Shown here: in pieces, positions 1 to 8,062 of the stretch
How the letters are laid out: each line of letters opens with the position of its first letter
Position numbering within the stretch: position 1 is the stretch's first letter
NCBI GenBank assembly: GCA_947475895.1
Contig: CANJMF010000001.1
Span: 372,001-436,000, forward strand
DNA length: 64,000 nt
DNA from: Fidelibacterota bacterium
Lineage (GTDB): Bacteria; Pseudomonadota; Alphaproteobacteria; Rhodospirillales; Rhodospirillaceae
Direction of reading: 5' to 3'
Translations under genes and position numbers: made by a program
The notes under the pieces: generated by a model
The model's database searches: none
What the model was told of the DNA's origin: nothing
Seen by the model: the letters and a program-made list of their open reading frames with translations, nothing else

Positions 1-639
1 GGTATCATCGCGCTCAATCGTCCCATTGACGGGCGTACGGCTGCGAAGATTACTGAATTGTTCACGGAAGTCGTGATCGCGCCCGGGGCCGATGACGAAG
101 CCAAGGCGCTGTTCGCAAAAAAGAAAAACCTGCGCCTTCTCATCACCGACGGCCTGCCCAATCCCGCCACCAAAGGTAAAGCCGTTCGCAACGTCGCCGG
201 CGGCTATTTGGTGCAAGGCGGCGATAATGGCCGCGTCACCAAGACCGAACTCAAAGTGGTTACCAAGGTGAAGCCTACAGATCAGCAGATTGACGATATG
301 CTGTTTGCGTTCACGGTGTGTAAGCACGTGAAGTCGAATGCAATCATCTACGTGAAGAACGGAGTTACCGTCGGTATTGGCGCCGGACAAATGAGCCGAA
401 TCGATTCCGCGCGCATCGCCCGCACGAAAGCAAAAGAAGCCGGTCTTTCGACGGAAGGCTCCGTTGTCGCTTCCGATGCTTTCTTTCCGTTCCCGGACGG
501 TCTGCTCACGACCGCCGAAGCTGGGGCCATCGCCGTCATTCAGCCGGGCGGTTCAATCAAAGATGAGGACGTCATTGCGGCGGCCGACGAGAAGGGCCTC
601 GCCATGGTGTTCACCGGTATGCGGCACTTCAGGCATTAA
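1..639 (+). CDS. purH: Bifunctional AICAR transformylase/IMP cyclohydrolase PurH, C-terminal part
   Basis: Truncated at the window edge; the reading frame is open from base 1 and ends with TAA at 637-639. The visible ~212 residues are the C-terminal part of the AICAR formyltransferase domain, which catalyses the last two steps of de novo purine synthesis (AICAR to FAICAR to IMP) in the cytosol. Recognisable blocks are [16 protein letters not shown] at the start, [15 protein letters not shown] with the catalytic Lys-His, [21 protein letters not shown] and the terminal GMRHFRH typical of PurH. It converges on the TPR-methyltransferase gene with a 5-base gap between stops. Apart from the cut it looks intact. 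Confidence 0.96.
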   Translation, partial: GIIALNRPIDGRTAAKITELFTEVVIAPGADDEAKALFAKKKNLRLLITDGLPNPATKGKAVRNVAGGYLVQGGDNGRVTKTELKVVTKVKPTDQQIDDMLFAFTVCKHVKSNAIIYVKNGVTVGIGAGQMSRIDSARIARTKAKEAGLSTEGSVVASDAFFPFPDGLLTTAEAGAIAVIQPGGSIKDEDVIAAADEKGLAMVFTGMRHFRH

Positions 640-644
640 GCGGT

Positions 645-2780
645 TTAGGGCCGCCTAAGCCAAAGCTGATAGGTTTCGCCGAAGCTTTCGGGATATTGCG
701 CTTCGAATGCGTGCCACGCTTTGAGCGAGCGGAGCGCCGCAGGATCCGGGAACATGCGTGAGAAACGCGTGCGGTCGGTGGCGTAGCGGGTTTCCAAACC
801 AAGAAATTCCAGGTTCAGGCGATCCAGCATCGCTTCAATCTGTAAAAGGGTGAAGCGGTGTTCTTGCACATGGAACATCAGGTCGCGACACTCGGACATG
901 GTCCAGAAATCGGATGCCGGATTGTTCAGCGCCGCCAATGCAGGCGGCAAGCCCGATGCAGTCATAATCTCCGCGCGCAAATGCCGGATTCCGGCAGCAT
1001 CCGACGCGTAGCCGCGTTCAGCGATAAGGTGACGTGCCGCGACGACCGCGGCACGTCCTATTTCACTGTAAAGGCCAATACGAAGCAGGCCGCGCGGCTT
1101 CACCATGGCGCTCACCGTGCGTAGACCGCGCTCAGGGTCGCCCATGTGATGAAGAACACCGAAGCTCTCCACCAGATCGAAGCGCTCGGGCCATTTCTCT
1201 AAATCGAGAATATCGCCGTGAACGAGGCGCACCGAGGTAATGCCGAATTCTTTCAACTTGCGCGCGCCGTAAGCCAAGCTCACGCGACTGAGATCGACAC
1301 CCACCACCTGTGCATCTTTGTAAGTCGTCACTACATGCATGGTCTCCTGCCCTGTGCCGCATCCCGCAATCAAAATGCGCGGAACAGCGATTTCGGGAAT
1401 TTCATCCTCAGAGAGATCAGGCAGCATGGCGCGGATCGCATCGCGAAACGGCATCGGTTCATCGCGTTGACAGCGAGTCCACCGCGGGTAGGGATGCTCC
1501 TCATACTGGCGTTGCACCGCTCTGGAGGTCTCATCAACCAGAGGCGCCAACTGAACTAGCTGTTCCGTCAGGAGGCGTTCTTGCGCCGGTTCTTCGATTT
1601 GATCTCGGACTACCGCACGCATAGATTCCGGCGCGTTCGCGAAGTGCACATCGCGCGCTGGTGTCGTATCCAAACGCCGATAACAGGCAATAGCGGCAAT
1701 CGAAGCCCAGTCGACTCCGTTTTTCTTCGGCGCGTTGATTCGCGCAATCAATTGCGTCACGGCGTCCTCTTCGGATTTCGTGACCGCGAAAACGTATTCG
1801 TTCAAAAAGCATTGGCGCGCCAAACCACACAGGAAGGACGGATCGCCGTCAATCATCACGCCGTCCGTCACACGACGGAGCAATTTCTCCCGCTCGGCGG
1901 TCAGGATTTGCTCCAGGCCCGCGTCTGGCACCGGCGTGTTCGTCATTAACGCGATCAGAAGCGGATCGTTCAGAAGTGCTGGGATGTCAGCTTCAACATC
2001 CTTTAATATGGCGAGGACCGCTGTTGCTAAAGCGCGAGGGTCGACATCTTCGTGCTCGAACAAAGCCAAGAGCTGTCTGCGGAACAATGGCCCCGGCGGA
2101 ATCACGCGCGTGTGGCGCAACGCTTGCGCTAACATGCGCCAATAAACTTTGCTGTCAGGTGCTGTGGCGACCGCGTCCGACAACGCTTGCAATGCATCGA
2201 CCTGCGCACCGGCTTGTTGCAAAGCGCTTCCCAGATTGGCACTCAAAATTGCTTTCGTGGCCGGGTCGGGCGCGAGAGCGCGTGCGCGGGAAAAATACGC
2301 CGCCGCTTCAGAAAACACACCAACGCGCTGAAGTAAAAACCCAAGCCCTTTAAGGCTCACAAGCGAATGAGGCTGATGTTTGAGCGCCGTCTGATAGGCT
2401 TCGGTTGCTTCAGTATCGCGCCCTAATGCACGCAAAGCCTCACCCATTTGGGCGTGAGCCTCGGCGAAGTCCGACTTCAGGCGGATGGCCTTTTTAAAAT
2501 GCGGCAGGGCATCGATGAGCGCTTTGTTGCGTCGATGCGATTCGCCGAGATTGAAAACGATGAACGGATTTTTCGGTTGCGCAGCCGCGGCGCGTTTGAG
2601 CGCGGAGATAGCCTCGTCGTAGCGGCCGGCGTTCATTGCCGCGCCACCAAGAATGGTCAAGGCCGTCGGTTCGCTGGGTCGCAAAATCAATACGGCGCGG
2701 GCTGCACTTTCGGCGTCGCTCCAACGGCCCGTGTTCATGGCATCGATAGCTTGTTGCAACAAGTCTAGGCCGCGCGTCAT
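645..2780 (-). CDS. TPR-repeat class I SAM-dependent methyltransferase
   Basis: About 711 residues. The N-terminal ~230 residues are consecutive tetratricopeptide repeats (for example RYDEAISALKRAAAAQPKNP). A middle segment carries no motif I recognise. From about residue 460 a Rossmann methyltransferase follows, with the SAM motif ILIAGCGTGQE, acidic VVGVDLS and the post-motif FGVLHHMGDPERGL. The C-terminus (WHAFEAQYPESFGETYQLW) matches a known alphaproteobacterial TPR-methyltransferase family; the substrate is unknown to me. The ATG at 2778-2780 is chosen because it overlaps the upstream MFS stop as ATGA; the longer open frame to 3041 lies inside the MFS gene. It is the last gene of the 6106-645 operon and may modify the sugar product made there (inference). 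Confidence 0.85.
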   Translation of the reverse strand: MTRGLDLLQQAIDAMNTGRWSDAESAARAVLILRPSEPTALTILGGAAMNAGRYDEAISALKRAAAAQPKNPFIVFNLGESHRRNKALIDALPHFKKAIRLKSDFAEAHAQMGEALRALGRDTEATEAYQTALKHQPHSLVSLKGLGFLLQRVGVFSEAAAYFSRARALAPDPATKAILSANLGSALQQAGAQVDALQALSDAVATAPDSKVYWRMLAQALRHTRVIPPGPLFRRQLLALFEHEDVDPRALATAVLAILKDVEADIPALLNDPLLIALMTNTPVPDAGLEQILTAEREKLLRRVTDGVMIDGDPSFLCGLARQCFLNEYVFAVTKSEEDAVTQLIARINAPKKNGVDWASIAAIACYRRLDTTPARDVHFANAPESMRAVVRDQIEEPAQERLLTEQLVQLAPLVDETSRAVQRQYEEHPYPRWTRCQRDEPMPFRDAIRAMLPDLSEDEIPEIAVPRILIAGCGTGQETMHVVTTYKDAQVVGVDLSRVSLAYGARKLKEFGITSVRLVHGDILDLEKWPERFDLVESFGVLHHMGDPERGLRTVSAMVKPRGLLRIGLYSEIGRAAVVAARHLIAERGYASDAAGIRHLRAEIMTASGLPPALAALNNPASDFWTMSECRDLMFHVQEHRFTLLQIEAMLDRLNLEFLGLETRYATDRTRFSRMFPDPAALRSLKAWHAFEAQYPESFGETYQLWLRRP

Positions 2781-4054
2781 GACTCCTTCACGCGCCTCAA
2801 AAGCAGAAGTCCTATCAGCAAGAAAATCACCACCGTCGCCATGCCGATGCGGGTGCTGCCGGTGGCGAGCGTGACCCAGCCGACAACCGCAGGACCCACG
2901 AAAGCTGTGACCTTGCCGGATAGCGCAAACAGTCCAAACATTTCGGTCCGGATGTCTTCCGGAGCTAAGCGCGCCATCAGCGTACGACTGGCGGCCTGGA
3001 CCGGGCCAAAGAACGTGCTCATGCACAAAGCCGCGATCCAAAATTGTGTGACGGTTTGCGCCAGAACGGTGGCGCTGGCGGTCACGATAAGCGCGATGAG
3101 GCTTAACGATATTGTGCGCTTCGGTCCTAGGCGGTCGTCGGCCCAGCCTCCCAGGAAAGCCCCAGCGCCGGCCGTAACGTTCAGCGCGATTCCCAGCAGG
3201 ATGATTTGATCTGTCTTCAGGCCAAACGTTACGCCGGCGTACACGCCGCCCAATGTGAAGATTGTGGAAACGGCGTCTGAATAGATCATCCCCGCGATCA
3301 GGTAGCGAAATACATTCCGATGCTTGCGCGCGTGCGCGATGCTATCGGCAACCTGACGCAAACCGCGCGTCACGATAGCGCCTTTCACAAAAGGCGCGTG
3401 ACGTGGTTCGCGAACGAACAGGAACAAGGGCGTCGCGAAGACGACGAACCAAAGTGCCACAAGAACGGACGTGGCTCTCACGGGACCCGCTGGAATACCG
3501 CCCAAACCGAAGGGGGCAGGGCTTGCTTGAACGAGGCCGAAGAGGGCGATCATCAGGGCGACGAGTCCGCCCATATAACCAACGCCCCACGCCCAACCTG
3601 ACAAGCGCCCGATTCGTTCCGGTGGCACGATGGTCGGGAGAAGCGAGTTGTAGAAAAGCATGCCCATCTCGAAACCGATGGTCGCTATTACCACCAGCGC
3701 CAAAGCGAGGCGTGTGTCTTGTGGATCGGGGCGAACCAACCACAATGCTGCTGTCGCCGCCACGCACATGACGGACAACACAAAGATCCAGGCTTTGCGT
3801 CGCCCCGTCTGATCGGCAATCGCGCCCGCAAAAGGGCTCAAGATAGCGATAACAATGCCTGCCGCGCTCATGGCGAGGCTCCATTGTCCGACGCCAACTT
3901 CGGGCGTAATAGCAACGGCTTGCGCGAAGTAAGTGGCGAAAACAAACGTCACGACAATGGTGGTGAAGGCCGAGTTCGCGAAATCGAATAAGCAGTAAGC
4001 GATAACGGGCTTGGCGCCGCGATTCAGGGAAAGCGTTGTTGCCGTTTCGCTCAT
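2777..4054 (-). CDS. UMF1-family (Atg22-like) MFS transporter
   Basis: 425 residues with about 12 hydrophobic membrane segments. The N-terminal YCLFDFANSAFTTIVVTFVF and the later LFYNSLLPTIVPPERIGRLSG are hallmarks of the UMF1/Atg22-like branch of the major facilitator superfamily. GAIADQTGRRKAW is the cytoplasmic loop 2-3 MFS signature, and GGWADDRLGPKRT its repeat in the second half. The substrate cannot be read from sequence. The start ATG overlaps the stop of the upstream dehydrogenase gene by four bases (ATGA), and its own stop overlaps the TPR-methyltransferase start in the same way, so the genes are probably translationally coupled. The context is sugar-nucleotide or lipid A genes, but UMF1 proteins are not known as lipid flippases. 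Confidence 0.88.
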   Translation of the reverse strand: MSETATTLSLNRGAKPVIAYCLFDFANSAFTTIVVTFVFATYFAQAVAITPEVGVGQWSLAMSAAGIVIAILSPFAGAIADQTGRRKAWIFVLSVMCVAATAALWLVRPDPQDTRLALALVVIATIGFEMGMLFYNSLLPTIVPPERIGRLSGWAWGVGYMGGLVALMIALFGLVQASPAPFGLGGIPAGPVRATSVLVALWFVVFATPLFLFVREPRHAPFVKGAIVTRGLRQVADSIAHARKHRNVFRYLIAGMIYSDAVSTIFTLGGVYAGVTFGLKTDQIILLGIALNVTAGAGAFLGGWADDRLGPKRTISLSLIALIVTASATVLAQTVTQFWIAALCMSTFFGPVQAASRTLMARLAPEDIRTEMFGLFALSGKVTAFVGPAVVGWVTLATGSTRIGMATVVIFLLIGLLLLRRVKES

Positions 4055-4944
4055 GGCGTTGCGCCGTAGGCCTTTTGAATGCGCCAGGCGATATCCATAA
4101 CTGCAAGGCCATCGGGCCCCGTGACGCGCGGTGTCAATTTTTCACGAATACATTTCGCGAAATCGGCCAATTGATTGGCGATGGGATCGCCGTCGCGCAC
4201 ATTGGGCAGCGCATGGTAATGATCGCCGTGCTGAAACCGCGCGGTGCGGGTCAGGTAATTGACCTGCAGTACACCGTCAGGCAACGCTACGTCCAACGCG
4301 CGCACGCGGTCCTGAATCGTACGGCTTGCGACCAGCGAGGCAACGCAATCGTCTGCAAATGTCAGAATCGCTTCGACTTCATCGGCATTCCCGCGCGCCA
4401 TGACTTTTGTCACTTCGACATCGCGCTTCAAGGCAAGCACCACATCGATATCGTGCACCATTAGGTCCACGACGACGTCGACGTCCTTGATGCGTGCGCT
4501 ACCCGGATTAAAGCGCCGGGCGGCTATTTTCTGCAGTAGTTGAGAGGGGATTCCCGCCGCGAACAATGTTTCGACAGCGGGATTGAAGCGCTCGATATGC
4601 CCCACTTGCAACGTCGCGCCGGAATTGGCCGCTGCCGCAATAATGGCATCGCAATCCGCGGCGTTGGCCGCAAGCGGCTTTTCCACCAGACAATGAATAC
4701 CCGCCTGTAGCAACGACACCGCGAAAGCCGCGTGGACCGTTGTTGGTACGGCAATGATGGCTGCGTCAATCTTTCCAATCAGCGCGTCGGCGGACAGGAG
4801 CGCGCAGTCAAATTCCCGCGCGGCGGTTTCACCGCTTTGCGAATCGGCGTCGGTCACTGACACAAGCGTGATGTCAGGGGCGGCCTTTGCAGCACGCAAA
4901 TGATTGCGGCCCATGACACCGGCGCCGATGATTCCCAATTTCAT
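4051..4944 (-). CDS. Gfo/Idh/MocA-family dehydrogenase, probable UDP-GlcNAc 3-dehydrogenase (GnnA-like)
   Basis: 297 residues. Rossmann start GIIGAGVMGRNHLRA, then the family motif CLVEKPLA around residue 90 (the Lys is the usual catalytic lysine). VGHIERFNPA is typical of the subgroup annotated as UDP-N-acetylglucosamine 3-dehydrogenase, and LMVHDIDVVLAL supplies the conserved Asp/His. Such enzymes oxidise the C3 hydroxyl of a nucleotide sugar with NAD. It sits ten bases downstream of a DegT aminotransferase gene, the pairing needed to make UDP-GlcNAc3N, and close to an MsbA-like gene. The GnnA assignment is an inference from the HIERFNP motif and context; a WlbA-like uronate dehydrogenase or another sugar oxidoreductase remains possible. 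Confidence 0.75.
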   Translation of the reverse strand: MKLGIIGAGVMGRNHLRAAKAAPDITLVSVTDADSQSGETAAREFDCALLSADALIGKIDAAIIAVPTTVHAAFAVSLLQAGIHCLVEKPLAANAADCDAIIAAAANSGATLQVGHIERFNPAVETLFAAGIPSQLLQKIAARRFNPGSARIKDVDVVVDLMVHDIDVVLALKRDVEVTKVMARGNADEVEAILTFADDCVASLVASRTIQDRVRALDVALPDGVLQVNYLTRTARFQHGDHYHALPNVRDGDPIANQLADFAKCIREKLTPRVTGPDGLAVMDIAWRIQKAYGATP

Positions 4945-4954
4945 GTGAAAGCCG

Positions 4955-6106
4955 TCAGATTAAAGCTGCGCGCACGCCGGCGATGACGCGGTCTTGCGCA
5001 TCGGTCGTGAGGTAAGGATGCATCGGCAGGCACATGGCCTCCTGAGCCAAGCGCTCGGTGACAGACAGTCCGCCCGCGCCAATGGGGAAGGCGCGATACG
5101 GCGTTTGCATGTGTACGGGCTTTGCATAGAACACGGCGGTGCCGATGTTTTGGGCTTGCAAGGCCGCAACGATGCGATCCCGGCGCGGCGAGGTCAGCGT
5201 GTAATGTGCCCAGGCCGACGTGCAGCCGTCCAACACGCGCGGTGTTGAGACGGCATCGCTTAAAGCCGCGTCGTAGCGTGCGGCGACCTTGGCGCGCGCG
5301 GCGCACTCGTCATCGAAGATCGCCAATTTTTCCAAAAGCACGGCGGCCTGAATGGAATCGAGCCGCGCGGTCAAACCAATGCGCGCCACATCGTTGCGGT
5401 CCTTACTTTGACCATGTACGCGAATTTGCACCAAACGCTTAGCCAGCTCGTCATCGTCGGTGAAGAGGGCGCCGCCATCGCCATAACAGCTAAGGGGCTT
5501 CGACGGATAAAAGCTGGTCGCTGTAATATCCGCACATGTTCCTAGCGCGCGCCCGCGATAGTGAGCGCCATAGCTTTGCGCGGCGTCATCGAGAATCCAA
5601 AGATCGTGTTCATCGGCAACGGCTTTGATCGAATCAAAATCCGCCGGTTGGCCGAACAAATCTACAGGGATCACGCATGTTGGCCGCAACCCGGTTTGCT
5701 GCGCAGTGCCGATAGCGCGCGCAAGGCTCGCTGCATCCATATTGTAAGTGCCCGGGTGAACGTCCACGAATACGGGGGTCGCGCCGACCAAAGCGGCGGC
5801 TTCCGCCGTCGCCGTAAAGGTGAACGACGGCACGAACACCGCATCGCCGCGTCCCACATCCATGGCCATCAGGCCCATGACCAAAGCATCGGTGCCGCTC
5901 GCGCAGCCGATCACATGGCGTGCGCCGCAGTGGGCCGACAGCCGGCGCTCCACCTCGGCCACTTCCGGCCCCATAATGTACTGGCCGTGCGCCAGCACGC
6001 GGCCGATGGCGGCCTCGATTTTGGCGCCGACACGCGCGCGCTGTGCCGGCAGGTCGATCAGGGGAATGGGTTGCAAGGCAACCGGGGCCATGGCCGAATC
6101 ACGCAT
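4955..6106 (-). CDS. DegT/DnrJ/EryC1 PLP-dependent sugar aminotransferase (GnnB-like)
   Basis: 383 residues, full length for the family. Visible blocks are PLIDLPAQRARVGAKIEAAI, GCASGTDALVMGLMA (PLP phosphate binding), PSFTFTATAEAAALVGA, ILDDAAQSYGA with the Asp that contacts the pyridine N, and TSFYPSKPLSCYGDGGA carrying the Schiff-base lysine. The C-terminus has HMQTPYRAFPIG and CLPMHPYL. It transfers an amino group to a keto nucleotide sugar. With the adjacent dehydrogenase it forms the GnnA/GnnB-type pair that replaces the 3-OH of UDP-GlcNAc by NH2. The start at 6106 is preceded by AGGA about 12 bases upstream; the alternative Met six codons in lacks one. First gene of a four-gene operon. 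Confidence 0.82.
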   Translation of the reverse strand: MRDSAMAPVALQPIPLIDLPAQRARVGAKIEAAIGRVLAHGQYIMGPEVAEVERRLSAHCGARHVIGCASGTDALVMGLMAMDVGRGDAVFVPSFTFTATAEAAALVGATPVFVDVHPGTYNMDAASLARAIGTAQQTGLRPTCVIPVDLFGQPADFDSIKAVADEHDLWILDDAAQSYGAHYRGRALGTCADITATSFYPSKPLSCYGDGGALFTDDDELAKRLVQIRVHGQSKDRNDVARIGLTARLDSIQAAVLLEKLAIFDDECAARAKVAARYDAALSDAVSTPRVLDGCTSAWAHYTLTSPRRDRIVAALQAQNIGTAVFYAKPVHMQTPYRAFPIGAGGLSVTERLAQEAMCLPMHPYLTTDAQDRVIAGVRAALI

Positions 6107-6245
6107 CCAAACAATGTCCTAGCGACGAAAATGAGGCGTCAAACTAGCTCTTGGGTGCAGTGCTGGCAAATAGAATGGGTCGCCTGGACAAGGCGCGTAT
6201 CGCCGCGTTAAGTGACACCTATAGAGTAGGTATATCTTCTCCGTC
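6107..6245. promoter_or_regulatory. Divergent promoter region between GnnB-like and MsbA-like genes
   Basis: 139 bases separating two divergent starts, so it must contain or share promoters for both directions. An AT-rich patch at about 6222-6238 (CCTATAGAGTAGGTATATC) lies close to the plus-strand start and contains -10-like hexamers. No strong palindrome or known operator is visible. The common spacer suggests co-expression of the aminotransferase operon and the exporter. Confidence 0.35.
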
Positions 6246-8006
6246 ATGACGTCATTGGACCAGCCGCCGCGTCTATATCGTCGCCTCCTGAACGAGGCGG
6301 TGGCACCCTATTTGGGCCGCTACCTGCTGGCCGGCGTGTGCATGGTGCTGGTCGCGGGGTCGACGGCGGCCCTGGCCTACCTGATGGATCCCGTCGTCAA
6401 TCGTGTCTTTGTCGAGCGCCGCGCCGATTTGCTGTGGCCGGTGGGCCTCGCGGTCTTTGCGACCTTCGCCGTCAAGGGCATCGGTGCTTATGGCCAAACG
6501 GTTATTATGACGCGCGTGGGCCAGAGCGTTCTGACGGATCTCCAAAACCGCCTGTTCGCGCATCTATTACGCATGGACCTCGCGTTCTTCTCCGAAAATC
6601 GCACCGGTGCCCTGATTTCGCGCCTGACTACCGACATCAATGCCATGCGGCTTGCGGTTTCGACGGCCCTCACTGGACTGGGCCGCGAGAGCTTGTCGAT
6701 CGTCTTCTTGGTCGGCGTGATGTTCTATCAAGACTGGTTGTTGGCCTCGATCGCGTTCGTTGCATTCCCGGCTACCGTAATCCCCATCGCACAGCTTGGC
6801 CGGCGTTTGCGAAAAATGACCGCAAACACACAAAGCCAGACCGGCGCACTCATGACTCTGGTTGAGCAAAGCCTAAGCGGCATTCGTCTCGTAAAAGCCT
6901 ATCGGATGGAGAACTACGAGACCGCGCGTGGCCGTGCACTTACCAACGCGATCCGCGATCTCGTTATCAAGGCCGAACGCGTGAAGGCGCTCGCCAGTCC
7001 CATCATGGAAACACTGGGCGGTGTAGCGGTGACGATTGTGATTGTTTATGGCGGGTGGCGTGTGATCAACGGCGATACCAGCCCCGGCGCTTTCTTTTCT
7101 TTCATTACGGCGCTGTTGTCGGCGTACCGGCCCATGAAGGCATTGGCAAACGCGAACGCCGCCATCAACGAAGGGATGGCGGGTGCGCAGCGGCTTTTCT
7201 CGGTTCTCGATACGGCGCAATCGATTGTCGAGAAACCGAATGCGCTGCCTTTAAAAGTCGCGCGCGGTGAAATTCGGTTCGAGAATGTGATTTTCTCCTA
7301 CGGGCCGGAACAGAACGCTTTACGAGGTATCAGTCTTGTCGCGCCGGCGGGGAAAACAACCGCGCTGGTTGGCGCGTCCGGCGCCGGAAAAACCACGATC
7401 TTGAATCTGATTCCCCGTTTTTACGACGTGTCGAGCGGCGCCATCACCATCGACGGCACAAAGCTCGAGGACGTCACGCTCTCTTCATTGCGCGATTCCA
7501 TTGCGCTGGTGAGCCAAGACGTCGTTTTGTTCGACGATACGGTGCGCGCCAATATCCGTTACGGCCGCGCCAGCGCAACCGACGCCGAGGTCGAAGAGGC
7601 CGCGCGAGCTGCGGGCGCACACGATTTCATCCTTGCCCTTCCTTCCGGATACGACACGTTGGTCGGGGAACGCGGCCAAACGCTTTCAGGCGGTCAACGC
7701 CAACGCGTCGCGATTGCCAGAGCTCTCCTTAAGAATGCTCCGATCTTGTTACTGGATGAGGCCACGAGCGCGCTCGATTCCGAAACCGAACGCCAAGTCC
7801 AAACGGCCTTGGACCGCCTCAAACAGGGACGAACGACAATCGTTATCGCGCATCGGCTATCGACCGTGGCGTCGGCCGACCAAATATGCGTCATAGACCG
7901 GGGCCGCATCGCCGAGGTCGGCGATCATGATGCACTGATGATCGCAAACGGGGCTTACGCTCGTCTCCACGCGTTACAATTCACGACAGGGGTCGCGGCA
8001 GATTAA
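6246..8006 (+). CDS. MsbA-like ABC exporter half-transporter (lipid A/lipid flippase type)
   Basis: 586 residues, the usual MsbA length. The N-terminal ~330 residues are a six-helix type I exporter domain (ENRTGALISRLTTDINAMR is the typical intracellular loop). From about residue 345 there is a nucleotide-binding domain with Walker A GASGAGKTT (~376), Q-loop VSQDVVLFDD, signature LSGGQRQR (~480), Walker B ILLLDEATSALD and switch His in IAHRLSTV. It would act as an inner-membrane homodimer moving a lipid or other hydrophobic substrate outward. Divergent from the GnnA/GnnB-like operon, which supports lipid A core export, but related multidrug or polysaccharide exporters share this architecture, so I give no symbol. 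Confidence 0.85.
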   Translation: MTSLDQPPRLYRRLLNEAVAPYLGRYLLAGVCMVLVAGSTAALAYLMDPVVNRVFVERRADLLWPVGLAVFATFAVKGIGAYGQTVIMTRVGQSVLTDLQNRLFAHLLRMDLAFFSENRTGALISRLTTDINAMRLAVSTALTGLGRESLSIVFLVGVMFYQDWLLASIAFVAFPATVIPIAQLGRRLRKMTANTQSQTGALMTLVEQSLSGIRLVKAYRMENYETARGRALTNAIRDLVIKAERVKALASPIMETLGGVAVTIVIVYGGWRVINGDTSPGAFFSFITALLSAYRPMKALANANAAINEGMAGAQRLFSVLDTAQSIVEKPNALPLKVARGEIRFENVIFSYGPEQNALRGISLVAPAGKTTALVGASGAGKTTILNLIPRFYDVSSGAITIDGTKLEDVTLSSLRDSIALVSQDVVLFDDTVRANIRYGRASATDAEVEEAARAAGAHDFILALPSGYDTLVGERGQTLSGGQRQRVAIARALLKNAPILLLDEATSALDSETERQVQTALDRLKQGRTTIVIAHRLSTVASADQICVIDRGRIAEVGDHDALMIANGAYARLHALQFTTGVAAD

Positions 8007-8062
8007 GCCGCTTGTGAGTTGCAGACCGCGAAACTACTATTTCTGCGGGATGGGAGGCGCTC

